From T3Sed10-213 sp012519365 (GTDB lineage Bacteria > Planctomycetota > Phycisphaerae > Sedimentisphaerales > Anaerohalosphaeraceae), in NCBI GenBank assembly GCA_033809355.1, contig JAPXLV010000088.1, forward strand, positions 1 through 9,267: 9,267 bases of DNA. Direction: 5' to 3'. The position numbers were made by a program, and so were the translations under genes. The notes under the pieces were generated by a model. It was given only the letters and a program-made list of their open reading frames with translations. It made no database searches and had not been told where the DNA came from. The stretch's first letter is position 1. Each line of letters begins with the position of its first letter. Shown here piece by piece: positions 1 through 6,584 of the stretch.

Positions 1-1187
1 GCCTGAGCCTGCGTCCGCACATTCTCAGCGGCGGCCTTTTTTGCGGCCTCTGACGCCGCGGCGATAATTTTTTCCGCCTGCTCAGCCGGAACCTGCAATT
101 CTTCAATCAGCGGTTCGGTGCCCACCTCCTCCAGATCCAGCACCGAGATAATCCCCAGAGCCAGCAACTTATCAATGAAGTTCTCGTCAACGCCTTGCAC
201 CCCCTTAAGGGCCTCGGCCATCCGATCCACCTCCTTATTGTATTCATTCGGCGTCAGGATGTCGATATCCCAGCCCGTCAGACGTGCCGCCAGACGAACA
301 TTTTGCCCGTGTTTGCCGATCGCCAGGGACAACTGGTCCTCCGTGACTACCACGGTGGCCCGTCCCAACTCAAAACAAATCGCGATCTCACTGACTTTAG
401 CCGGGGCCAACGCATTGGCAATTAAATTTTGTGAAGAATCACTCCATTTGACAATATCAATTTTTTCGCCGCCAAGTTCATCCACAATATTGCGAATCCG
501 ACTGCCGCGTACCCCCACACACGCACCGACTGGATCCACCTTATCGTCAATGGAGTCCACGGCGATTTTCGTGCGATAGCCGGCCTCACGCGCCAGCGAC
601 TTGATCTCAATAGTCCCGTCGGCTACTTCAGGCACTTCTGACTCAAAAAGGCGACAAATAAAGTCCGGATGAGTCCGAGACAGGATAATTTTAACCTGGT
701 TGGATAAGTCCCGCACGTCCAGAATCAAACACCGAATCCGTTCGTTGGGATGGTGAGTTTGACCGGTAATCTGCTCGGATTTAGGCAAAATAGCCTCAAC
801 CCGATTGGTCAAATTCACCACCAGCACGCTGCCTTCGTGGCGGGCCACGATACCGTTGACGATTTGCCCTTTACGCTGAGCGTATTCAGCATAAATACTG
901 TCCCGCTCGTCCGCCTTGATTTTTTGAATCATAACTTGTTTGGCGGTTTGGGCCGGAATCCGCCCTAATTTACGGATGTCGATCTGAACATCGTCCTTGT
1001 ACGCGGTAATCTGGCCCGTTGTGCGATCGATATGCACAACGATATCGCCTTCGTCGCCGTGTTGCAAGCCGAAGTATTTTCGTGCCGCCGAAACCATTGC
1101 CTGCTCAAGATCCTGAAAAATGGACTCGCGGTCAATGTTTTTGTCCCGTGCGATGTTGTCAACGATCCGTATTAATTCCTGATTCAT
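1..1187 (-). CDS. nusA: Transcription termination/antitermination protein NusA (3' end beyond window)
   Basis: NusA binds RNA polymerase and nascent RNA in the cytoplasm and modulates pausing, intrinsic termination and antitermination. The reading frame is open from an ATG at 1187 to the left edge, giving 395 visible residues and no stop. Visible domains are: an RNAP-binding N-terminal domain (about 1-105); an S1 domain (about 106-170, 'GQIVNGIVARHEGSVLVV'); KH1 (about 195-270, with GVRG at 225-228); and KH2 (about 270-340, 'LAIGKHGQNVRLAARL'). A helix-hairpin-helix-like tail follows (about 341-385), then an Ala/Lys-rich helix. The ATG is preceded by AAGGAAAAGGACAAT, a good ribosome binding site. 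NusA is commonly followed by infB, which would lie beyond the left edge; rimP, its usual upstream partner, is absent. It has its own promoter and a structured leader. Identity is very secure; only the C-terminal length is unknown. Confidence 0.97.
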   Translation of the reverse strand, partial: MNQELIRIVDNIARDKNIDRESIFQDLEQAMVSAARKYFGLQHGDEGDIVVHIDRTTGQITAYKDDVQIDIRKLGRIPAQTAKQVMIQKIKADERDSIYAEYAQRKGQIVNGIVARHEGSVLVVNLTNRVEAILPKSEQITGQTHHPNERIRCLILDVRDLSNQVKIILSRTHPDFICRLFESEVPEVADGTIEIKSLAREAGYRTKIAVDSIDDKVDPVGACVGVRGSRIRNIVDELGGEKIDIVKWSDSSQNLIANALAPAKVSEIAICFELGRATVVVTEDQLSLAIGKHGQNVRLAARLTGWDIDILTPNEYNKEVDRMAEALKGVQGVDENFIDKLLALGIISVLDLEEVGTEPLIEELQVPAEQAEKIIAAASEAAKKAAAENVRTQAQ

Positions 1188-1212
1188 ATTGTCCTTTTCC
1201 TTCTCAGAAAAC

Positions 1213-1243
1213 AAAAAAGTGGAAACCTTCAGGTTACCACTTT
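1213..1243 (-). terminator. Intrinsic-terminator-like hairpin (possible attenuator) in the nusA leader
   Basis: Read toward nusA, AAAGTGG-T-AACC pairs with GGTT-T-CCACTTT: a 7-bp and a 4-bp helix separated by one mismatch, closed by a TGAA tetraloop. It is followed directly by TTTTTTGTTTT. Plus-strand arms are 1216-1227 and 1232-1243. This is the form of a Rho-independent terminator. It sits about 25 nt upstream of the nusA start and downstream of a strong promoter with no secure gene between. Either it ends a separate small RNA, or it is an attenuator controlling read-through into nusA. The 5' arm is also complementary (CACTTTA/TAAAGTG) to the predicted transcript start, which could compete with the terminator; that part is inference. 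Confidence 0.7.
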
Positions 1244-1505
1244 ACACGATGCAGCACGCTTTCGAGCCTTGGTCAACACGACCCCAGACCGATTCAGGTT
1301 GTCCCGTCAATCGGTCATCGTGCCCTCCGCGAAAAAAATCCTGCGTTTTGCATAATCCCTGAAGTATTTCGCTTCTCATCACAAAGTCGGCCGAGCGTTT
1401 GGCACGCTTTTACCAAGCATACTGTAACCCTATGCCCAAGCACGACTTATTGTTCCTAAAACAAACATATCAATGCCTTTCTTACGTTCTATTACGCCAA
1501 TATAA
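1244..1505 (-). promoter_or_regulatory. Structured leader RNA upstream of nusA (candidate ncRNA or riboregulator)
   Basis: About 260 nt lie between the predicted transcription start near 1505 and the terminator-like hairpin. I recognise no protein family or Rfam-type RNA here: RNase P, tmRNA, SRP and 6S hallmarks were looked for and not seen. Several local inverted repeats are present. The strongest is plus-strand GACCGATT (1287-1294) with AATCGGTC (1309-1316), an 8-bp stem with a 14-nt loop. It is extended by CACGA/TCGTG (1277-1281 with 1318-1322) across an asymmetric bulge. Smaller hairpins on the minus strand are GCATA/TATGC, AGCG/CGCT and GAAG/CTTC. Position and structure suggest a regulatory leader or a discrete small RNA; the function is unknown. 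Confidence 0.5.
1430..1468 (-). CDS. Possible 12-residue leader peptide in the nusA leader
   Basis: An ATG at 1468 opens a 12-codon frame, MFVLGTISRAWA, ending in TAG. It is preceded by AAAGG with a 7-nt spacer, a better-placed ribosome binding site than several real genes here have. It begins about 37 nt after the predicted transcription start and lies upstream of the terminator-like hairpin, the arrangement of a translated attenuation leader. The codons are not enriched for any amino acid, so a classic amino-acid-sensing attenuator is not indicated. It may be a chance frame, and confidence is low. Confidence 0.25.
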   Translation of the reverse strand: MFVLGTISRAWA

Positions 1506-1511
1506 AGTGTT

Positions 1512-1539
1512 ATTATAATCAAACCGTCGCCCGTGTCAA
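1512..1539 (-). promoter_or_regulatory. Consensus sigma70 promoter reading toward nusA
   Basis: On the minus strand, TTGACA (plus 1534-1539) and TATAAT (plus 1512-1517) are separated by 16 bp. Both hexamers match the housekeeping consensus perfectly. Predicted transcription starts near 1505-1508, leaving a leader of roughly 320 nt before the nusA ATG. This is the strongest promoter-like match I saw in the window. Confidence 0.8.
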
Positions 1540-1623
1540 GGCCTCTTGCCGAAACCCACGTAGAAAAATAGATTTAATGATCCTCGGCACCGCCTGCGGC
1601 GACGGCTCCTTTCGTCCAAAGGA

Positions 1624-1652
1624 TTGAATCCTGAAGTACCGGAGAGTATACT
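1624..1652 (+). promoter_or_regulatory. Probable sigma70 promoter of the SGNH hydrolase gene
   Basis: TTGAAT (1624-1629) and TATACT (1647-1652) are 17 bp apart, matching the consensus at 4/6 and 5/6. Initiation near 1659 would give a 5' UTR of only about 20 nt before the ATG at 1679. The -35 element overlaps a small GGATT-G-AATCC inverted repeat (1621-1631). It is divergent from the nusA promoter, with about 85 bp between the two -35 elements. Confidence 0.55.
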
Positions 1653-1678
1653 GCGAAAAAACCGATTCGGCGATCCAA

Positions 1679-3160
1679 ATGAAACAGACAAAAAAAGAGA
1701 AAATAAACGCCTTGCCGGCGATTCTGCTCATTGCAGCCGGTTTTTTGCTAAATCCGTGGGTCTTAAGCCCATTGCTGCGGCTCTCACACGGCCATCTCTC
1801 ACCACTGCGCCTTATCGTCGTGCTGCTGTTTGAGATTACGGCGATTTCAATCGGGATTTATGGGCTAAAGCATAGAAAAACATACTCTGTTATATCCAAA
1901 AACACACTTTTTCCTCTTTTGTCCGTTCTGTTGGCCTTAACTACGATCGAATTTGCCCTGCACGTGTTGACGTGGCTGTCACCGAGCGTGGCTCACGTGC
2001 TGTCCGGCAGGGCGATACCCCTTCACATTTCCGATGAGCGGCTCGGTTATCGTCCCAACCCCGCCCATCCCGATCACGATGCGAGGGGATTTCGCAACCG
2101 CATTTCGCGGGTTCAGGCAGACATCGTTGCGATCGGCGATTCCCAGACTTACGGCATGGCCGTCCGCCGCGAACAGGCATGGCCTCAACAAATTGAAACC
2201 CTTTCCGGGCGAACTGTGTACAATATGTCGTTTGGCGGTTACGGCTGCGTAGAAGGCTTGGCCCTGCTGGAAGAGGCCAAGCAATTACAGCCCACTATTG
2301 TCATCTTTGCGATGTTTTTCGGAAATGACTTAGTGGACGCGTTCAAAGCGGTTTATTACAATCATCTATATCCTGAATTCAAAGACCCTGCCTTGCAAAA
2401 TGCGATTCAATGCATGGAACAAACCGCCCATCTTTTGGAAGAAATCCGAAAAATTACGTGGAAAATGTGGCAAAAAGATTCTGAATCTGTCCAAAAGAAC
2501 AATTCCTTTCCCGAATCCGGCCGAAAAAACTCTTTTTTAGCAACAGTCAAAAAAGCAAAACTTTTGCGTTTGTTTTTTGCCGTTGAGCGCTATCTCAATC
2601 ATATCTATCAAAATTCACCAGAACGTCGGTTCTTTGCGATCAAGAACGGACAGGTAAAATATCCTGAAATTTTTGAGATCTTCGAGGTTGATCAATACAA
2701 GACGGTATTCACTCCGGAATACCGTTTCATTGCCATGAATTTGGATGACCCACGAATTGCTGAGGGGCTTTCAATTTCTCTCAAAGCACTGGATCAGATG
2801 AAAAAACAGGCCGATGCGAATCACTTCGAGTTGCTGGTGCTGCTGATTCCGACAAAAGAAAGAGTTTTTTCAGCTGTGCTGGATCATTATAATTTAGACC
2901 CGTCCGAGTCGATGCAATGGCTGCTGGAGCAGGAAAGCCGATTGAATGAGCAGGTTCAGACCTTTTTAAGTCAGCATAACATTCCTTTTTTAGATGCAGA
3001 GCCGGCACTAAAAAGGATTTTAATGGAGGGGAAACAGCCGTATTTTGTGGATGCCGACGGCCATTTGAACGCCATCGGACACCATGCCATCGCCCGCCAG
3101 GTTCACGAGTTTCTTTTGGCAACGGAAAAGCGTCGTCTCCGGAAAACCCCTGAAATGTAA
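1679..3160 (+). CDS. Membrane-anchored SGNH/GDSL-type hydrolase or acyltransferase
   Basis: The protein has 493 residues. Three hydrophobic segments near the N-terminus (about 11-31, 43-63 and 76-97) should anchor it in the cytoplasmic membrane, followed by an SGNH hydrolase fold. Block I is GDSQT at 153-157 with nucleophile Ser155. FGGYG at 185-189 fits block II. FFGND at 213-217 gives oxyanion Asn216 (block III). DADGHLNAIGH at 458-468 supplies the catalytic Asp/His (block V). The catalytic set looks complete. SGNH enzymes of this build often add or remove acyl groups on envelope polysaccharides; the substrate here cannot be read from sequence. An insertion between blocks III and V (about 225-380) is long and partly charged. 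The ATG at 1679 lacks a clear Shine-Dalgarno sequence. The gene appears monocistronic and converges on the pilin gene with 31 bp between. Confidence 0.75.
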   Translation: MKQTKKEKINALPAILLIAAGFLLNPWVLSPLLRLSHGHLSPLRLIVVLLFEITAISIGIYGLKHRKTYSVISKNTLFPLLSVLLALTTIEFALHVLTWLSPSVAHVLSGRAIPLHISDERLGYRPNPAHPDHDARGFRNRISRVQADIVAIGDSQTYGMAVRREQAWPQQIETLSGRTVYNMSFGGYGCVEGLALLEEAKQLQPTIVIFAMFFGNDLVDAFKAVYYNHLYPEFKDPALQNAIQCMEQTAHLLEEIRKITWKMWQKDSESVQKNNSFPESGRKNSFLATVKKAKLLRLFFAVERYLNHIYQNSPERRFFAIKNGQVKYPEIFEIFEVDQYKTVFTPEYRFIAMNLDDPRIAEGLSISLKALDQMKKQADANHFELLVLLIPTKERVFSAVLDHYNLDPSESMQWLLEQESRLNEQVQTFLSQHNIPFLDAEPALKRILMEGKQPYFVDADGHLNAIGHHAIARQVHEFLLATEKRRLRKTPEM

Positions 3161-3165
3161 ATAAG

Positions 3166-3178
3166 GCCCACAGGGGGC
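3166..3178. terminator. Weak hairpin between convergent genes
   Basis: GCCC (3166-3169) and GGGC (3175-3178) form a 4-bp stem in the 31-bp gap between the hydrolase and pilin stop codons. On the minus strand it is followed by CTTATTT, on the plus strand by no T-run. It could be a poor terminator for the pilin gene. It is the only candidate in the gap. Confidence 0.25.
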
Positions 3179-3191
3179 TGTCTCTTGCGGT

Positions 3192-3698
3192 TTAGTACTC
3201 ACTATAAGCGGTACCGGTCGCATCGACACCGGGCGTGTTGAGTCGGATTTCGGCCTTTTCAGGGTTGTAAAGCCAGCCGATTGTTCCGGCGGTGGTATCG
3301 GGGGTCATCACAGTGACCATTTTTATGCCATTTTGGCCGTTCAAGGGATTGGCGGGGATCCGATCTAAATAGGGACCGTAAGGGTGCGAACCGGTGGGCG
3401 TTTTGGAGGACAAGGCTATGCCATTGGCGTTTGAAATGCCTGTTAATTGCAACACCAAGGTTGCCGACGGCACGGTCGTCACGGAGTTGCCCATGTGATA
3501 ATAGCCGGGGGCAAGGCCGTTGTGCTGGATTTTATACAGCTCAATTTGTGTGCGAATGATTCTCAGATTCTCTTTGGCGGCCGACTCACGGGCCTGCCGC
3601 TGGTGGTTTTGGAAGTGGGGAAGGACAATCGCCGCCAGGATTCCCAAAATGGAAACCACAATCATCAACTCGACCAATGTAAAGGCGCGTTTCAGCAT
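3192..3698 (-). CDS. Type IV prepilin-like / GspG-like pseudopilin
   Basis: The protein has 168 residues. It begins with a five-residue leader, MLKRA, followed by FTLVELMIVVSILGILAAIV, the class III signal and hydrophobic helix cut and N-methylated by prepilin peptidase. Mature Glu5 is residue 10. The helix continues into a charged stretch (about 31-58) as in pilins, then a globular C-terminus with 'GWLYNP' near 141, reminiscent of GspG-type pseudopilins of type II secretion. The residue before the cut is Ala rather than the usual Gly. I chose the ATG at 3698 because AGGA lies 8 nt upstream; a TTG one codon earlier is possible. No secretion or pilus genes adjoin, so it is a stand-alone prepilin using machinery encoded elsewhere. 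The family is secure, the specific role unknown. Confidence 0.85.
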   Translation of the reverse strand: MLKRAFTLVELMIVVSILGILAAIVLPHFQNHQRQARESAAKENLRIIRTQIELYKIQHNGLAPGYYHMGNSVTTVPSATLVLQLTGISNANGIALSSKTPTGSHPYGPYLDRIPANPLNGQNGIKMVTVMTPDTTAGTIGWLYNPEKAEIRLNTPGVDATGTAYSEY

Positions 3699-3780
3699 CA
3701 AATTAGTCCTATTTGCATACCGGAGATATGTCGCTGCTGCAGCGATGTCGTTTGTTTCGGTATTTCACCGTTTGAACTTA
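3699..3780 (-). promoter_or_regulatory. Pilin gene leader with two small hairpins
   Basis: Upstream of the pilin start lie two inverted repeats. One is TCGCTG-CTG-CAGCGA (3731-3745), 6 bp with a 3-nt loop. The other is CGGT-ATTTC-ACCG (3758-3770). No convincing -35/-10 pair was found for the minus strand, and no match to a c-di-GMP riboswitch, which sometimes controls pilin genes. The function is unassigned. Confidence 0.3.
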
Positions 3781-3905
3781 AGCAGGTGTGTACTTTTTTA
3801 CTTACTTCTTGGGCCTTAAAAAAACTGAAAGCAAAAAGCCAGACCTTGTTTATCTTGTTCTTGATGTAGTTGACGTTTTTGAATAAATTTGCGCGAAGAA
3901 AAAGG

Positions 3906-3933
3906 TTGAAAATCTCTCTTTGTCGGTTATACT
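3906..3933 (+). promoter_or_regulatory. Probable sigma70 promoter of rpsO
   Basis: TTGAAA (3906-3911) and TATACT (3928-3933) are separated by 16 bp, matching the consensus at 5/6 and 5/6. Transcription would begin near 3940, leaving a leader of about 75 nt before rpsO. Confidence 0.65.
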
Positions 3934-3967
3934 ATGCCGTTTACAAACGAGTGGAAAAATCGTGAAA

Positions 3968-3982
3968 GGGGCATGTGGCCCC
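3968..3982 (+). promoter_or_regulatory. rpsO leader hairpin
   Basis: GGGGC-ATGTG-GCCCC forms a 5-bp all-GC stem with a 5-nt loop about 30 nt upstream of the rpsO start. S15 represses its own mRNA through structured leaders in several phyla (known in E. coli and Geobacillus), with differing structures. This hairpin is a candidate part of such an element; S15 binding is inference. Confidence 0.4.
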
Positions 3983-4015
3983 AACTCAAGTAAGGTGAAA
4001 GGATAATAAGGACAG

Positions 4016-4282
4016 ATGATTACCAAAGAAAAAAAGACAAAAGTGATTGAGGAATACCGAACCGCCCCCGGCGACACCGGTTCGCCAGAGGTTCAGGTCG
4101 CCATTCTCAGTAGCCGTATTAACGAGCTGACCGAACATCTGAAAACACACCCCAAAGACCATTCGTCCCGGCGGGGGTTGCTCAAAATGATCGGCAATCG
4201 GTCTGCGTTGCTCAAATATGTCAAGGCCAAAGATATCAACCGCTATCGTACGATCATTTCCCGATTGGGGTTGCGTAAGTAG
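4016..4282 (+). CDS. rpsO: Small ribosomal subunit protein uS15
   Basis: S15 is a primary 16S rRNA binder that nucleates assembly of the 30S platform and contributes to an intersubunit bridge. The 88 residues match the family's usual 88-89. The characteristic run 'DTGSPEVQVAILSSRI' lies at about 20-35, the conserved 'HLKTHPKDHSSRRGLL' at about 41-56, and the C-terminus is 'RYRTIISRLGLRK'. An AAGGA sequence lies immediately upstream of the ATG, with a rather short spacer. The gene is followed by pnp after 176 nt with no terminator, reproducing the widely conserved rpsO-pnp order, so the two are probably co-transcribed. Confidence 0.98.
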   Translation: MITKEKKTKVIEEYRTAPGDTGSPEVQVAILSSRINELTEHLKTHPKDHSSRRGLLKMIGNRSALLKYVKAKDINRYRTIISRLGLRK

Positions 4283-4390
4283 CGTCTGATCGATTTAGTT
4301 GCCCTTTGTCAGCCGCAGGGCCAAACGGATAGATAGGAGAAGTTTTTTCAAAGAAGATGTTATAGATACAGATGAATTGATACCAGACGC
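4282..4390 (+). promoter_or_regulatory. Long stem in the rpsO-pnp intergenic RNA (RNase III-type processing candidate)
   Basis: GCGTCTG (4282-4288) pairs with CAGACGC (4384-4390). The next nine bases, ATCGATTTA (4289-4297), pair with TGAATTGAT (4373-4381) with two G-U pairs, after a 2-nt bulge. This gives a stem of about 16 bp enclosing roughly 75 nt, which itself holds a GCCCT/AGGGC hairpin (4301-4305 with 4317-4321). In E. coli the rpsO-pnp spacer carries a long stem cut by RNase III, the first step of PNPase autoregulation. The location and form here are analogous; processing itself is inference. Confidence 0.55.
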
Positions 4391-4458
4391 CTGCCTATTT
4401 GCCCCACTGCCCTGTGATGATGCACCGTTAATGTTTTAATTTAGGAAAGCCAAGTCTT

Positions 4459-6573
4459 ATGTTTACAATACATCGAGTCGAAAAAGAAATCGGCGGCAAA
4501 ACCATCAGTCTTGAGACCGGTCGGATTGCCCGCCAGGCGCACGGCGCCGTCGTGGCCCAAATGGGTCAAACCATGGTGTTGGCCGCGGTGGTGACCGCTC
4601 CGCCAAAAACCGAAGAAATTGATTATTTTCCGCTGAGCGTTGATTATCGAGAAAAATACAGCGCCGCCGGCAAGTTCCCCGGCGGTTTCATCAAGCGAGA
4701 AGGACGTCCTTCCACCAAAGAAACCCTCACCAGCCGGCTGATTGACCGACCGATTCGGCCGCTGTTTCCCGACGGCTATTTTCAAGAGGTGCAGATTACG
4801 GCCACCGTCATCAGTGCCGATCAGGATTATGACCCCGATGTGCTGGCGATGATTGCATCCAGCGCCGCGCTGAGCATCAGCAAAATTCCGTTTCTTGGCC
4901 CGCTGGGTGCCTGTCGTGTCAGTCGAGTGAATGGGCAATTTGTCGTGTTCCCCACGTACAAAGAGCGCGAGCAAGGCGATTTCAATCTGGTACTGGGCGG
5001 CAAGCGCGAAGCGATCAATATGATCGAGGTGGACGCCAAAGAAGTTCCCGAAGAGGTTGTTGCCCAAGCCGTGCAGGTCGGCCATGAACACGTCAAGCAA
5101 GTCTGTGATCTCATCGATGAGCTCACGGCCCAGTGCAAACCGGAAAAAGAATCCCCGATTTTTGCGCTGGATGAGACCTTATCGCGGCAGATTGAACAGG
5201 AAACCTTTGATGCGTATTACCAGGCCTGTCAGATTCATCTAAAGGCCGAGCGAAACGCCGCGGTCAACGCTGTGATGGAACAGGCTGAGCAAAAGTACCT
5301 TGCCGGTGAGTCGCCGGCTTGCACACCGACCGAGTTGAAACGCATCCTCGATAACGTCCAATGGAAAGCGGTACGCAAACTGCTGCTCGAAGGCAAACGT
5401 CCCGATGGACGCGGTTATGATCAGTTGCGTCCCATTGCCTGTGAGGTGGGGCTGCTGCCGCGCTCGCACGGCTCGGCCCTGTTTACACGCGGTGAAACCC
5501 AGGCGCTGGTCTCCTGTACGCTGGGTACCGGGCGCGATGAACAGATCATTGACGGCCTGCTTGAAGAATTCGGCCAAAGTTTCATGCTCCATTATACCTT
5601 CCCGTCGTTTTCCGTTGCCGAAGTTCGTCCGTTCCGCGGCCCGGGCCGTCGCGAAATCGGCCACGGTGCACTGGCGGAAAAGGCCCTTGAGCAGGTTCGC
5701 CCGGCTGAAGAGGATTTCCCCTATACCATTAAGATCGCCTCGGACATTACCGAGTCCAACGGATCCAGTTCCATGGCCTCTGTCTGTGGTGGGTGTCTGG
5801 CGCTGATGGATGCGGGTGTGCCGATTCTCCGACCGGTGGCGGGCATTTCCATCGGGCTGGTTACCGACGGCGATCGCTATGAATTGCTGACCGATATTCT
5901 CGGCGACGAGGATCATTACGGCGATATGGATTTCAAAGTCGCCGGCACCGAGAAAGGCATCACGGCCATTCAATTGGACATCAAGGCCTCCGGGCTGCCG
6001 CATCACATTATGAAAGCGGCGCTGGAACGGGCACATCAGGCGCGTCTGAAGATTCTCGATATTATGAAAAAGACTATCGACAAACCGCGCCCAACGCTGA
6101 GCGAATACGCACCAAAGATTATTACGATCAAAATTGATCCGGAGTTTATCGGCAAGGTTATCGGGCCGTCGGGCAAAACCATTCGCACCATTCAGGAACA
6201 GACCGGCTCGCAGATTGACATCGAGGAAGACGGCACCGTCTCGATCAGTTGCGTCGGCGGCAATGGACATCTCAAAGCCCGCGATATCATCGAAGCCATG
6301 ACCACGCCGCCGAAGGTCGGTCGCATTTATCACGACGCCAAAGTCGTCTCGATCAAAGAGTTCGGCGCGTTTGTGGAAATCTCTCCCGGTGTTGAAGGGC
6401 TGTGCCATATCAGCGAGTTGAGCGACGGCTATGTCAAAAACGCCGAAGAAGTCTGCAAAGTCGGCGACTTGATTGATGTCAAATTGCTCTCGATTGATGA
6501 ACAGGGGCGCTTCAAGCTCAGCCGAAAAGCGGCACTGGCCGAACTGAAAAAAAGCGACAAAAAAAGTAAATAG
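4459..6573 (+). CDS. pnp: Polyribonucleotide nucleotidyltransferase (PNPase)
   Basis: PNPase is a trimeric cytoplasmic enzyme that degrades RNA 3'-to-5' by phosphorolysis and can add tails in reverse; it is often part of the degradosome. The 704 residues match the usual length of about 700. Visible parts are: RNase PH domain 1 (about 10-145); the helical linker (about 150-310); the catalytic RNase PH domain 2 (about 315-540); KH with GPSG at 569-572; and S1 (about 620-690). The phosphate-binding and catalytic residues are present: Arg397, Arg398, His402, Ser437, Ser438, Asp485, Asp491 and Lys493, which correspond to E. coli residues numbered one higher. A Lys-rich tail ends the protein. The ribosome binding site AGGA lies 12 nt upstream, slightly long. 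It lies downstream of rpsO in a probable operon. Confidence 0.98.
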   Translation: MFTIHRVEKEIGGKTISLETGRIARQAHGAVVAQMGQTMVLAAVVTAPPKTEEIDYFPLSVDYREKYSAAGKFPGGFIKREGRPSTKETLTSRLIDRPIRPLFPDGYFQEVQITATVISADQDYDPDVLAMIASSAALSISKIPFLGPLGACRVSRVNGQFVVFPTYKEREQGDFNLVLGGKREAINMIEVDAKEVPEEVVAQAVQVGHEHVKQVCDLIDELTAQCKPEKESPIFALDETLSRQIEQETFDAYYQACQIHLKAERNAAVNAVMEQAEQKYLAGESPACTPTELKRILDNVQWKAVRKLLLEGKRPDGRGYDQLRPIACEVGLLPRSHGSALFTRGETQALVSCTLGTGRDEQIIDGLLEEFGQSFMLHYTFPSFSVAEVRPFRGPGRREIGHGALAEKALEQVRPAEEDFPYTIKIASDITESNGSSSMASVCGGCLALMDAGVPILRPVAGISIGLVTDGDRYELLTDILGDEDHYGDMDFKVAGTEKGITAIQLDIKASGLPHHIMKAALERAHQARLKILDIMKKTIDKPRPTLSEYAPKIITIKIDPEFIGKVIGPSGKTIRTIQEQTGSQIDIEEDGTVSISCVGGNGHLKARDIIEAMTTPPKVGRIYHDAKVVSIKEFGAFVEISPGVEGLCHISELSDGYVKNAEEVCKVGDLIDVKLLSIDEQGRFKLSRKAALAELKKSDKKSK

Positions 6574-6584
6574 CGTTTTTCGTC

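Noticed and set aside
1242..1379. A 45-codon minus-strand frame in the nusA leader (MRSEILQGL...)
   Set aside because: It has no ribosome binding site and no recognisable family, and it overlaps the strongest inverted repeat. The region is better explained as structured RNA.
1399..1413. TGGCAC resembling the -24 element of a sigma54 promoter
   Set aside because: The required GC of the -12 element is missing at the correct spacing (GCTTTTACC follows).
1219..1505. RNase P RNA, tmRNA, SRP RNA or 6S RNA in the nusA leader
   Set aside because: None of their conserved motifs or the overall rod structure could be found by eye.
1941..2284. Antisense open frames within the SGNH hydrolase gene
   Set aside because: They overlap the conserved catalytic coding region and have no homologous features.
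3690..3870. Possible c-di-GMP riboswitch upstream of the pilin gene
   Set aside because: The region has small hairpins but not the conserved core sequences of either c-di-GMP riboswitch class.
5239..6408. A 389-codon minus-strand open frame inside pnp
   Set aside because: It lies wholly antisense to a complete, conserved PNPase, has no family resemblance, and is a by-product of codon bias in pnp.
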